Made by a program: the position numbers and the translations under genes. This document shows positions 1 through 5,248 of a stretch of 5,535 nt of DNA, in pieces (within the stretch, counting starts at the first letter, position 1; the number at the start of each line of letters is the position of its first letter). Below the pieces are notes generated by a model that worked only from the letters and a program-made list of their open reading frames with translations, did no database searches and was not told where the DNA came from. This DNA comes from a bacterium (GTDB lineage: Bacteria; Krumholzibacteriota; Krumholzibacteria; LZORAL124-64-63): positions 1 to 5,535 of the forward strand of contig QNDV01000189.1 in NCBI GenBank assembly GCA_003646045.1, given 5' to 3'.

Positions 1-10
1 ACCGAAAGGA

Positions 11-1150
11 TCAAGAGTCACTCCCCTTCAGGGACGGCAGTGAGACACGGGTCGGTCCCTCACCGCCGCCGGCAACCAATTGGTCGAAGATGGCAGCCAC
101 GTGCTCCATGTTCTGGTCGAAGCCGGCCCAGCGCTGCGCCGTGGCCAGGGCGGCCTCTCCAGCCGACGACCTGATAGATGAATCCTCGGCGAACCGCTCC
201 ATGGCCCGGGCCAGGGCCGACACGTCACGGGGCGGTACCACCAGGCCGGATTGCCCATCCCGGATCCACTCCAGGCTCGAAGGCAAGCTCGATACGATTA
301 TGCCGCAGGCGCAGGACATGGCCTCCAGCAGACTCACCGCCGTGGCGTCCACCGAAGGGACAGAGATGAAGACGTCGCAGGCCCGCAGCGCTTCGGCGAA
401 TTCACCGTGGGGCAGTCGCCCCAACATCACATAGGCCCCGGCCAGACCGGCTGCTTCAGCGTGTTCACGGAAGCGCGCGGGCTCACCCTCGTACCCGGTG
501 AACAGGAACCTGGCCCGGGGACACCGTTCCCTCACCCGTGCCGCGGCCTCGATCACCGTATCGATGTTGTAGTAGGGCTGGGTATAGCTGCGGGGCGAGA
601 AGTAGACCACATCCTCATCCGCGAAGCCGTGGTCCCGGCGCCATTGCGAAGCGTCCCCGGGTTTGAAGACCTGGAAATCGACCCCCCAGAGAATGCGGTA
701 GGCCCGGGCGGCATCGGCGCCCAGTTCCACGCAGCGGGCCAGGATATCCGCCGAGTCTCCGGTCAGCGCATCACATCCCACCAGGGCATGCCTGGCCAGT
801 CGGTTCTTGATCCTGCTCTCGAAGGGTGTGACGTAGACATCATCACCCCATACGGTCAGGACATTGGGATGGAAGCCCGAGAAATCGCCCCAGTATCCGT
901 AACCGGTCAGGAAGTGGGTATTCAGCAGGTCAGGCTGGAGGCTGCCCAATAAACGGCGTACCTTGCCGAGGGACCACAGGTAGCGCCAGGGTTTGGGACC
1001 GGCCCCGGTTGAGATGTCATGGACGGTTACGTCTTCCACCTCGCCCGGCTGTACCGTCAGCAGATGGCAGTCGTGGCCGCGGTGGGCAAACCAGCGGATC
1101 CAGCGCTCGGTGTGGATATGCCGACCGATGGACAGGAATGCCAGGCGCAC
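11..1150 (-). CDS. GT4-family glycosyltransferase, first type
   Basis: Probable retaining glycosyltransferase (GT-B fold, GT4) that moves a sugar from a nucleotide donor to a growing surface glycan on the cytoplasmic side of the membrane. With the chosen start it is 379 residues, a normal GT4 length. The N-terminal half (about 1-160) includes HTERWIRWFAHRGH near residues 13-26, as in GT4 enzymes of polysaccharide clusters, and a WGDD segment at 101-104. The C-terminal donor domain has YFSPRSYTQPYYNIDTVIEA around 183-202. The acidic pair of the usual E-x7-E motif is D268 and E276, within DATAVSLLEAM. The frame is open back to 1300, but that stretch runs through a tRNA gene. ATG at 1174 has GGGGAG directly against it, too close to serve. 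GTG at 1150 has GGGAG five bases upstream, so I prefer it. It lies 49 bases after tRNA-Leu with no terminator or clear promoter between. Donor, acceptor and linkage cannot be read from sequence. Confidence 0.88.
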   Translation of the reverse strand: MRLAFLSIGRHIHTERWIRWFAHRGHDCHLLTVQPGEVEDVTVHDISTGAGPKPWRYLWSLGKVRRLLGSLQPDLLNTHFLTGYGYWGDFSGFHPNVLTVWGDDVYVTPFESRIKNRLARHALVGCDALTGDSADILARCVELGADAARAYRILWGVDFQVFKPGDASQWRRDHGFADEDVVYFSPRSYTQPYYNIDTVIEAAARVRERCPRARFLFTGYEGEPARFREHAEAAGLAGAYVMLGRLPHGEFAEALRACDVFISVPSVDATAVSLLEAMSCACGIIVSSLPSSLEWIRDGQSGLVVPPRDVSALARAMERFAEDSSIRSSAGEAALATAQRWAGFDQNMEHVAAIFDQLVAGGGEGPTRVSLPSLKGSDS

Positions 1151-1155
1151 ATTGA

Positions 1156-1160
1156 CTCCC
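1156..1160 (-). promoter_or_regulatory. Ribosome binding site deciding a GTG start
   Basis: GGGAG on the minus strand, followed by the five bases TCAAT and then GTG at 1150-1148. The spacing is good, whereas the upstream ATG at 1174 has its purine run touching the start codon. An out-of-frame ATG overlaps the GTG by two bases and is not the start. Confidence 0.6.
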
Positions 1161-1199
1161 ACTGCTGGATGCATCTCCCCGAGCCGCCATGAAGAACCC

Positions 1200-1287
1200 T
1201 GGTGCCGGGAGCCGGACTCGAACCGGCAAGGAGCAACGCTCCGGGGGATTTTAAGTCCCCTGCGTATACCAGTTTCGCCATCCCGGC
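1200..1287 (-). tRNA. leuZ: tRNA-Leu, anticodon UAA
   Basis: An 88-base class II tRNA with encoded CCA. The acceptor arms GCCGGGA and TCCCGGC pair fully, with discriminator A. The D stem is GCG/CGC with the GG pair in its loop. The anticodon stem GGGGA/TCCCC encloses CTTAAAA, giving anticodon UAA, which reads UUA and UUG codons. A long variable arm (CGGAGC...GCTCC type) and a T arm GCCGG-TTCGAGT-CCGGC follow. It is the last of three tRNA genes in the order Gly-Cys-Leu known from E. coli glyW-cysT-leuZ, hence the symbol. It has its own promoter candidate just upstream and no terminator before the next glycosyltransferase gene. Confidence 0.97.
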
Positions 1288-1302
1288 ACCGACGGCGCAT
1301 CC

Positions 1303-1331
1303 ATCATGGAAACTGCCCCGTGCGGTGTCAA
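1303..1331 (-). promoter_or_regulatory. Sigma-70 promoter for tRNA-Leu
   Basis: Perfect -35 TTGACA at 1331-1326, a 17-base spacer, then -10 CATGAT at 1308-1303 (four of six matches, including the key second A and last T). Fifteen bases separate the -10 box from the mature tRNA 5' end at 1287. The stretch after the -10 box (GGATGCGCC) is GC-rich, as is common at stable-RNA promoters under stringent control. It follows directly after an intrinsic terminator, which supports independent transcription of this tRNA. Confidence 0.7.
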
Positions 1332-1335
1332 TCGA

Positions 1336-1363
1336 CAAAAAGAAACCGGCGACGGTCGCCGGT
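1336..1363 (-). terminator. Intrinsic terminator between tRNA-Cys and tRNA-Leu
   Basis: On the minus strand an 8-bp perfect stem, ACCGGCGA/TCGCCGGT (1363-1356 and 1352-1345), closes a three-base loop and is followed at once by TTTCTTTTTG. This is the classic GC hairpin plus U-tract. It begins 15 bases past the 3' end of tRNA-Cys (1379) and ends four bases before the -35 box of the tRNA-Leu promoter. Confidence 0.8.
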
Positions 1364-1378
1364 CTGATCGCGGAAGAG

Positions 1379-1453
1379 TGGAGGCGGCACCCGGATTCGA
1401 ACCGGGGATAACGATTTTGCAGACCGTCGCCTTAGCCTCTTGGCTATGCCGCC
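1379..1453 (-). tRNA. cysT: tRNA-Cys, anticodon GCA
   Basis: A 75-base tRNA with encoded CCA. The acceptor stem is GGCGGCA/TGCCGCC with discriminator U, the identity base usual for tRNA-Cys. The anticodon stem ACGGT/ATCGT (one G-U pair) encloses CTGCAAA, giving anticodon GCA. The T arm is CCCGG-TTCGAAT-CCGGG. It is the middle member of the Gly-Cys-Leu trio. A TTGACA promoter lies upstream and an intrinsic terminator downstream, so it may form a single-gene transcription unit. Confidence 0.97.
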
Positions 1454-1465
1454 CCGTCATGTCCA

Positions 1466-1494
1466 ATTATGTCCCGGTTCCACGGTGATGTCAA
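1466..1494 (-). promoter_or_regulatory. Strong sigma-70 promoter for tRNA-Cys
   Basis: Perfect -35 TTGACA at 1494-1489, a 17-base spacer, and -10 CATAAT at 1471-1466 (five of six matches). This is the best promoter in the window. The mature tRNA begins 12 bases after the -10 box, so the expected leader is only about five bases. Confidence 0.8.
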
Positions 1495-1516
1495 CCCGAC
1501 CGGAGGCTCTAACACG

Positions 1517-1547
1517 CGCGGGGGAAGCCACCTGGACCTCCCCCGCG
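1517..1547 (-). terminator. Strong spacer hairpin after tRNA-Gly, no U-tract
   Basis: A perfect 9-bp GC-rich inverted repeat, CGCGGGGGA (1517-1525) and TCCCCCGCG (1539-1547), with a 13-base loop. It starts six bases beyond the 3' end of tRNA-Gly. On the transcribed minus strand it is followed by CGTGTTAGAG rather than a U-run. It is therefore a poor intrinsic terminator by itself. It could be a processing or pausing structure, or protect the precursor end. Confidence 0.5.
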
Positions 1548-1552
1548 GGTGA

Positions 1553-1628
<76 letters not shown>

Positions 1629-1645
1629 TCGAAACGTAGAGGAAT

Positions 1646-1674
1646 GAGATAATCTCTTACCCCTCCAATGTCAA
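1646..1674 (-). promoter_or_regulatory. Sigma-70 promoter for tRNA-Gly, overlapping a stop codon
   Basis: Perfect -35 TTGACA at 1674-1669, a 17-base spacer, then TATCTC at 1651-1646 as -10 (only three of six matches, but the conserved TAT start). The TGA inside the -35 box is the stop codon of the upstream glycosyltransferase gene. The -10 box lies in a small palindrome, GAGATAATCTC (1646-1656). The tRNA begins 17 bases after the -10 box. The weak -10 lowers confidence. Confidence 0.55.
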
Positions 1675-2801
1675 ACGGTTTTTGCCGCCAACCGTTGATA
1701 CAATTCGGCTGTCGCCGTTGTAACCCTCTGCCATGAGTAGTTCTCCACCACGTGGGCCTGCCCCGTGCGGCCCAGGCTCTCTCGGCGCTCCCCGTTCCCC
1801 AGCAGTTCGTTCATGGCCCGGGTCAGGGCATCCACATTGCCGCTGGGGAATAGCACCGCGTGTCCCGCGGCAGCCTCGACATTGGGCGGTATATCGCTGA
1901 CCAGACAACAGCGCCCGTAGCTCAGCCCTTCGAGCAGGGTGATGGAAAGGCCCTCCAGGGTCGAGGGCAGCACCACCAGGTCCGCCGAGGTGTACAACTC
2001 CTCCAGGATCGGACCATGTACGTAGCCCAGGAACACCGTACCGGCAGGTGACTGCATCTTCAGTTCCCGCACGTAGTCCGGGGTGAAACCCGCATCCCCC
2101 GCCACCACCAGTTGGTGACTGCGGCGCACGGACTCGGGCAGGCTCCCCCAGGCCTCCAGCAGCATGTGGCAGCCCTTCTCCGGAACAAGTCGTCCCACGA
2201 AGAGAACAAACGGCTTGTCGATGCCCCGCCCGCGGATCAGGTCCGGTGCGCGCATCACCGGCGGCGTGATACCGTTGGGGATGTAGACGGTCTCGCGGCC
2301 ATAGACCGTGCGGAAATGTTCCCGCAGGGCTCGCGATACCACGATGGTCGCCGAGGGCAGATTCACGGCCGCCCGCTCCCCCAGCTTCAGGACGCCCGTG
2401 GCCACCGAGCCCCACTTGTCCCGTTGCCAGTCCAGCCCGTGGACGGTCACCACCGTGGGCTTGCGGGACAACCAGCGTGGCAGTCCCGCCAGCAACCCGG
2501 GTCCCAGGGCGTGGTAATGGACCAGGTCCGTGCCATCACCCAACACGCGCAGGGTTGCCAGGGCAGTGTGACTGATGGCATCGAGGTGCTTGGTGGGAAT
2601 ACTCGGCAGGCGCCGCACGACGACGCCCGCGTGCTCTGTCGGTCCCTCGTGGTCGCTGTAGTGGGGCCGGCTGTAGATATCCACCGCGCAATCGTGCGCA
2701 GGCAGACGCCGGGCGAGCTCGGCCACATGCCGCTCGATACCGCCATGAACCGGCGGATATCCCTTCTGCCCGATCATGGCCACACGCAAGGTCGGCTTCA
2801 T
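1671..2801 (-). CDS. GT4-family glycosyltransferase, second type
   Basis: A 376-residue retaining glycosyltransferase with GT-B fold, expected to work in the cytoplasm on lipid-linked glycan intermediates. The N-terminal acceptor domain opens with RVAMIGQKGYPPVHGGIERH (6-25), including the glycine loop GGIERH of GT4 enzymes. VTVHGLDW is at 118-125. The C-terminal donor domain starts near FVGRLVPEKG (201-210), where R204 and K209 are the usual donor phosphate-binding pair. The full E-x7-E motif is E283 and E291 in LEGLSITLLEGLSYG. ATG at 2801 is preceded by GAGG at four bases' distance. It lies 41 bases after the oxidoreductase gene with no promoter in the gap, so the two are probably one operon. 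No terminator separates it from tRNA-Gly. It shares little with the other GT4 in the window beyond the family motifs, so they probably form different linkages. Sugar specificity is unknown. Confidence 0.93.
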   Translation of the reverse strand: MKPTLRVAMIGQKGYPPVHGGIERHVAELARRLPAHDCAVDIYSRPHYSDHEGPTEHAGVVVRRLPSIPTKHLDAISHTALATLRVLGDGTDLVHYHALGPGLLAGLPRWLSRKPTVVTVHGLDWQRDKWGSVATGVLKLGERAAVNLPSATIVVSRALREHFRTVYGRETVYIPNGITPPVMRAPDLIRGRGIDKPFVLFVGRLVPEKGCHMLLEAWGSLPESVRRSHQLVVAGDAGFTPDYVRELKMQSPAGTVFLGYVHGPILEELYTSADLVVLPSTLEGLSITLLEGLSYGRCCLVSDIPPNVEAAAGHAVLFPSGNVDALTRAMNELLGNGERRESLGRTGQAHVVENYSWQRVTTATAELYQRLAAKTV

Positions 2802-2842
2802 TGCCCTCGGCTCCGTCTGGTACCGCCGCCACCGTTACCGGT

Positions 2843-3868
2843 TCAACTGTCGTAGACCAGGTCCATGGGCAGACCGTCCTTGCGGATGGACTCGCAGGCC
2901 TTCTCCAGCACCTGCACCACCCGCAATCCGTCGCGCCCCGAACTGAGCAGCGTATCCCGGCCCTCGATGGCGTCGATGAAGTGGGACATTTCGGTCTTGA
3001 GAGGTTCGGTCGTGTCGAGGTGGGGTATGAATACATCACCTGACCGGTACAACAACTGGAACTCGCCGAAAGTGTCGTAGTGGGGCTGCACGTCCACGCC
3101 CTTGTCGAAGACACGGATCTTCTCGGACGCTGAAATATCGTCATAGACGAGCATCTTGCGGCTGCCCACGAAGGTCGCCCGCCGGATCTTGTTGGGGTCC
3201 AGCCAGGACACGTGTATGTGGGCCAGGCGGCCGTCACCGAACTCCAGTGCCACGAAGGCCACGTCCTCGATACCCAGATCCCGCTGTACGTAGCAATGTC
3301 CCTGGGCACTGACCCGTACCGGACAGTCACCGAATAGATAGCAGATCATGGATATGTCGTGGGGCGCCAGATCCCAGACCACGTTGGCATCCTTCTGGAA
3401 GATCCCCAGATTCACCCGCGAGAAGTTGACGTAGTAGATGTCACCCAGCTCTCCCGAGTCGATGAGCTCCTTGATCTTCCGCACCGGCGAGGCGTAGAGG
3501 AAGGTATGTCCCACCATCAACTGCAGGTTCCGCTCGTCCGCGATGGCGATCAGTTTGCGGCAGTCGTCGCTGCTGGTGGCCATGGGTTTTTCCAGAAAGA
3601 GGTGCTTGCCCGCCTCCAGCACCTGCCGCCCTAGTTCGTAGTGCGTACCCATGGGCGTGGCCACAATCACCGCGTCGATATCCGGATGATCTGTGATCTC
3701 GGTATGGTCGGTTGTGGTTTGCGTAGCGGGATACAACCTGGCCAGGTGATCCAACCGGGACTGGTCCAGATCCGCGATGGCGATCAGTTCACACTCGGGC
3801 AGTCCATTGAGATTCCGAATAAGATTCGGTCCCCAGTAGCCGCAACCGATAACGCCGACCTTGATCAT
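2843..3868 (-). CDS. Gfo/Idh/MocA-family NAD(P)-dependent sugar oxidoreductase
   Basis: A 341-residue oxidoreductase, probably acting on a nucleotide sugar in the cytoplasm. The Rossmann domain begins at residue 2 with the dinucleotide motif GVIGCGYWG (5-13) and the acidic D33 after the second strand. The family signature EKP is at 93-95 (LFLEKPMA), followed by GHTFLY (120-125) and the C-terminal dimer/substrate domain. H170-D171 in WDLAPHDIS fits the catalytic histidine position. The overall look (GHTFLY, then KIKELIDSGELGDIYYVNFSR) resembles the WlbA/WbpB branch, which oxidises UDP-N-acetylglucosaminuronate at C3 before amination. No partner aminotransferase or acetyltransferase is in the window, so the substrate is inference. 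ATG at 3868 has a strong GGAGG seven bases upstream, and the start is secure. It has its own promoter candidate and probably leads an operon with the glycosyltransferase that follows. Confidence 0.93.
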   Translation of the reverse strand: MIKVGVIGCGYWGPNLIRNLNGLPECELIAIADLDQSRLDHLARLYPATQTTTDHTEITDHPDIDAVIVATPMGTHYELGRQVLEAGKHLFLEKPMATSSDDCRKLIAIADERNLQLMVGHTFLYASPVRKIKELIDSGELGDIYYVNFSRVNLGIFQKDANVVWDLAPHDISMICYLFGDCPVRVSAQGHCYVQRDLGIEDVAFVALEFGDGRLAHIHVSWLDPNKIRRATFVGSRKMLVYDDISASEKIRVFDKGVDVQPHYDTFGEFQLLYRSGDVFIPHLDTTEPLKTEMSHFIDAIEGRDTLLSSGRDGLRVVQVLEKACESIRKDGLPMDLVYDS

Positions 3869-3875
3869 TGCCTAT

Positions 3876-3880
3876 CCTCC
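3876..3880 (-). promoter_or_regulatory. Strong ribosome binding site of the oxidoreductase
   Basis: GGAGG on the minus strand, seven bases before ATG at 3868. It is the best Shine-Dalgarno match in the window and fixes the start. The 48 codons of open frame ahead of it in another frame therefore do not belong to this protein. Confidence 0.75.
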
Positions 3881-3933
3881 GGTTCGGACACGTGCGCCGC
3901 CCCCTCCAGGTCCGGCAATACGCGTCGGTACAG

Positions 3934-3962
3934 ATGATGCGTGTCAGCCGGTCCCGGGTCAA
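3934..3962 (-). promoter_or_regulatory. Promoter for the oxidoreductase-glycosyltransferase operon
   Basis: -35 TTGACC at 3962-3957 (five of six), a 17-base spacer, and -10 CATCAT at 3939-3934 (four of six). Transcription would begin near 3927, leaving a leader of about 58 bases before the ATG at 3868. It lies in the 204-base gap after the sugar transferase gene, so these two genes can be transcribed apart from it. Confidence 0.55.
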
Positions 3963-4053
3963 GGACAGGCCATGTCGTCGTCCGACAGGGGACGGTGCGA
4001 CGCAATTGATCATCGGGGTGGATTGGATCCATGAGTTTCGCCGGTAGCCCCGG

Positions 4054-4100
4054 TCCCTTCAGAACCGCTGGATCAATAGCCGCCGGTTCCCTTCAGAACC
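4054..4100 (-). repeat. Short tandem duplication across the sugar transferase stop codon
   Basis: A perfect 13-base direct repeat, GGTTCTGAAGGGA on the minus strand, at 4100-4088 and 4066-4054, offset by 34 bases. The similarity runs on with single-base indels: GAACCGGCGGCTA in the gene copy against GACCGGGGCTA in the second. The first copy encodes the last residues of the sugar transferase (VLKGTGGY); the second lies just past the stop. This looks like a decayed local duplication. It is too short to be a mobile element. Confidence 0.6.
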
Positions 4101-4807
4101 ACCGGGACGGTGCGCAGGACAATGGCCATGTCCTGCCAGGGCGTCCAATGATTTATATAGCGGATATCCAGGCGGACCATCTCATCGAACGAAACACTGC
4201 TGCGACCGCTTACCTGCCATAGTCCGGTCAGGCCGGGTACCGCCTTCAGGCGCTCCATGTGCCAGGGCTGGTAGTTCTCGATCTCGTAGGCGATGGGCGG
4301 GCGCGGACCCACCACCGACATCTGGCCCACGAAGATGTTGAAGAGCTGGGGAAGTTCATCCAGGGAAGTTCGCCTGAGCCAGGCCCCGATTCCCGTCACG
4401 CGTGGGTCTGCCTTCAGCTTGAATACCTTGTCGCCGGAATTGGTACCGGCGCAACCCTCGTCATCACCCGCAATGAACATGGCGGCGAATTGGCGGTGGA
4501 TGGCGTCGTCGCTGTTGTGCTCCATGGAGCGGAACTTGTAGAAGCTGAACGGTCGCCCGTCGCGACCCAGCCGTTCCTGCACAAAAAACACCGGCCCCGG
4601 GCTCGACCGCTTGATGAGCAGGGCAATGATTCCCATCAGCGGTGCCAGAGCAGCAATGGCCAGCGCCGATACCAGCACGTCCACACCGCGCTTTATATGG
4701 CGCAGGAAGCCGTCGTACCGCTGGGTATCGGCGGGTATGAAAAACTGTGGCGAGGGGATGACATATTCGCCATCAACGACCGCGAGAGCTACCGCGTCTT
4801 CCTTCAT
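4073..4807 (-). CDS. Monotopic phosphoglycosyl transferase (bacterial sugar transferase)
   Basis: Probable initiating enzyme of a polysaccharide or glycan pathway. It moves a sugar 1-phosphate from a UDP-sugar to undecaprenyl phosphate at the inner membrane. With start ATG 4807 it is 244 residues: only the catalytic core, without the four-helix N-terminal part of WbaP/WcaJ, as in PglC-like proteins. About 35 soluble residues precede a hydrophobic segment (41-66) with P56, typical of the re-entrant helix. Then come FYKFRSM (89-95), the catalytic pair D150-E151 in TSLDELPQ, SVVGPRPP (164-171) and PGLTGLWQVSGRS (191-203). The end VLKGTGGY is close to the usual KGxGAY ending, so the C-terminus is intact. 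A longer start (ATG 4864) exists but has only a weak AAG before it, whereas the chosen one has GGGAG ten bases upstream. The sugar is unknown. It is divergent from the inositol phosphate synthase gene. Confidence 0.92.
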   Translation of the reverse strand: MKEDAVALAVVDGEYVIPSPQFFIPADTQRYDGFLRHIKRGVDVLVSALAIAALAPLMGIIALLIKRSSPGPVFFVQERLGRDGRPFSFYKFRSMEHNSDDAIHRQFAAMFIAGDDEGCAGTNSGDKVFKLKADPRVTGIGAWLRRTSLDELPQLFNIFVGQMSVVGPRPPIAYEIENYQPWHMERLKAVPGLTGLWQVSGRSSVSFDEMVRLDIRYINHWTPWQDMAIVLRTVPVVLKGTGGY

Positions 4808-4817
4808 GATGCAAAAA

Positions 4818-4837
4818 CTCCCTTTGCCCAGGCAAAG
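4818..4837 (-). promoter_or_regulatory. Palindrome abutting the sugar transferase ribosome binding site
   Basis: A near-perfect 16-base palindrome, CTTTGCC-CA-GGCAAAG (4822-4837), sits directly upstream of, and shares one base with, GGGAG (4822-4818), the ribosome binding site of the ATG at 4807. In RNA it can fold as a 6-bp stem with a four-base loop next to the ribosome site; in DNA it could be a dimeric protein's operator. Which of these, if either, is not decidable by reading. Confidence 0.45.
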
Positions 4838-4921
4838 CTGTTGTCGTTGTTTCACTAAAGGCATCTTACGCGTTAGCTTCGGGTCATCGACATCCTTCCA
4901 AGCGCATGGCGGTGGCTGGTA

Positions 4922-4938
4922 TCCGGAAAGGTTCCGGA
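4922..4938. repeat. Seven-base perfect inverted repeat in the sugar transferase leader
   Basis: TCCGGAA (4922-4928) and TTCCGGA (4932-4938) around a three-base loop. On the minus strand a run of six T precedes it and nothing U-rich follows; on the plus strand the bases after it are GCGAAAAAA. It is therefore not an intrinsic terminator in either direction. It would lie in the 5' leader of the sugar transferase mRNA if that starts near 4989. Confidence 0.45.
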
Positions 4939-4995
4939 GCGAAAAAATCAGGACTCAGCTGTCAGAATCGAGCCGGATTCCTCCGACCGATAAAT

Positions 4996-5025
4996 ATCAT
5001 AGCACATTACCAAAAGGCACGTCTA
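4996..5025 (-). promoter_or_regulatory. Promoter candidate for the sugar transferase gene
   Basis: -10 TATGAT at 5001-4996 (five of six), preceded by TGC to make an extended -10 (TGnTATGAT). A -35 candidate TAGACG (four of six) lies 18 bases upstream at 5025-5020. Transcription would begin near 4989, giving a leader of about 180 bases. The box TGGTAATGTG lies inside the spacer, one base before the -10. Confidence 0.5.
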
Positions 5026-5079
5026 CCCCCTATCTAGAAAAAAAATTACCATGGCGAAAGGCTGACAAGTGGTAATGTG
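5003..5079. promoter_or_regulatory. Paired operator-like inverted repeat with a third box between
   Basis: CACATTACCA at 5003-5012 and its exact reverse complement TGGTAATGTG at 5070-5079, 57 bases apart. A third, shorter copy ATTACCA lies at 5045-5051, in the same orientation as the left one. Read outward in each direction, each outer arm is followed by one or two bases and a TAT-starting -10-like hexamer (TATGAT on the left, TATATC on the right). Three copies of a seven-base word in 77 intergenic bases suggests a regulator's binding sites. The regulator is not in the window. Confidence 0.5.
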
Positions 5080-5089
5080 GGTATATCTT
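5062..5089 (+). promoter_or_regulatory. Promoter candidate for inositol-3-phosphate synthase, distal
   Basis: -35 CTGACA at 5062-5067 (five of six), a 16-base spacer, then TATCTT at 5084-5089 (four of six); TATATC at 5082 is an alternative -10. The box TGGTAATGTG fills most of the spacer, mirroring the divergent promoter. Transcription would begin near 5095, about 150 bases before the start codon. Confidence 0.4.
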
Positions 5090-5209
5090 AGAATTGCTGT
5101 GCCCCACGCCGCACTGAAAACCTACAAATCCCACCGGCAGCATCGGATGAGACTTCGAACTTTCTTTTGCCTATTCTCCCGTTGCCGCCTATCCTGCCTA
5201 CACCATCAA

Positions 5210-5215
5210 TATACT
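5210..5215 (+). promoter_or_regulatory. Possible proximal -10 box for inositol-3-phosphate synthase
   Basis: TATACT matches the -10 consensus at five of six positions and would give a leader of about 27 bases. No good -35 is found at 16-18 bases upstream (TTGCCG at 5182 is 22 bases away), so an activator or another promoter would be needed. Confidence 0.25.
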
Positions 5216-5248
5216 TGAGGGTTGTCTGACCGAGAGGAGCTTTCAATC

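Larger units (their letters stand above)
4808..5248. other. Divergent intergenic regulatory region
   Basis: 441 bases between the sugar transferase start (4807) and the inositol phosphate synthase start (5249), AT-richer than the flanking genes, especially 4985-5095 (including an A8 run at 5038-5045). I see no convincing small gene. It holds divergent promoter candidates, three ATTACCA-type boxes, a 7-bp hairpin at 4922-4938 and a palindrome at 4822-4837, each listed separately. Between 5100 and 5205 I see nothing definite. Confidence 0.6.

Noticed and set aside
251..952. Plus-strand open frame of 233 codons
   Set aside because: Lies entirely antisense to the first glycosyltransferase, shows no recognisable domain, and is the usual GC-rich shadow.
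1200..1287. Attachment site of an integrated element at the tRNA-Leu 3' end
   Set aside because: No duplicate of the tRNA 3' end and no integrase gene within the window.
1151..1300. N-terminal extension of the first glycosyltransferase to ATG 1300
   Set aside because: It would translate through tRNA-Leu, has no family similarity, and a properly spaced ribosome site supports GTG 1150.
2112..2855. Plus-strand open frame of 247 codons
   Set aside because: Antisense to the second glycosyltransferase, low-complexity composition, no domain.
2536..3330. Minus-strand open frame of 264 codons
   Set aside because: Same strand but other frame across two clear genes; the encoded sequence is rich in Arg, Ser and Trp without motifs.
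3789..4013. Small minus-strand open frame of 74 codons in the gap before the oxidoreductase
   Set aside because: No ribosome site at its ATG, overlaps the oxidoreductase in another frame, and runs through that gene's promoter and ribosome site.
4259..4858. Plus-strand open frame of 199 codons
   Set aside because: Antisense to the sugar transferase, no motif, no ribosome site.
4922..4950. Intrinsic terminator at the TCCGGAA/TTCCGGA hairpin
   Set aside because: On the plus strand the hairpin is followed by A-rich bases; on the minus strand the T-run precedes the hairpin. Neither gives a 3' U-tract.
4611..5075. Plus-strand open frame of 154 codons reaching into the intergenic region
   Set aside because: Mostly antisense to the sugar transferase; the intergenic tail contains the promoter boxes and has no protein-like pattern.
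5157..5185. RpoE/AlgU-type promoter starting at GAACTT
   Set aside because: No TCTGA- or TCAAA-like -10 element occurs at 16-17 bases downstream.
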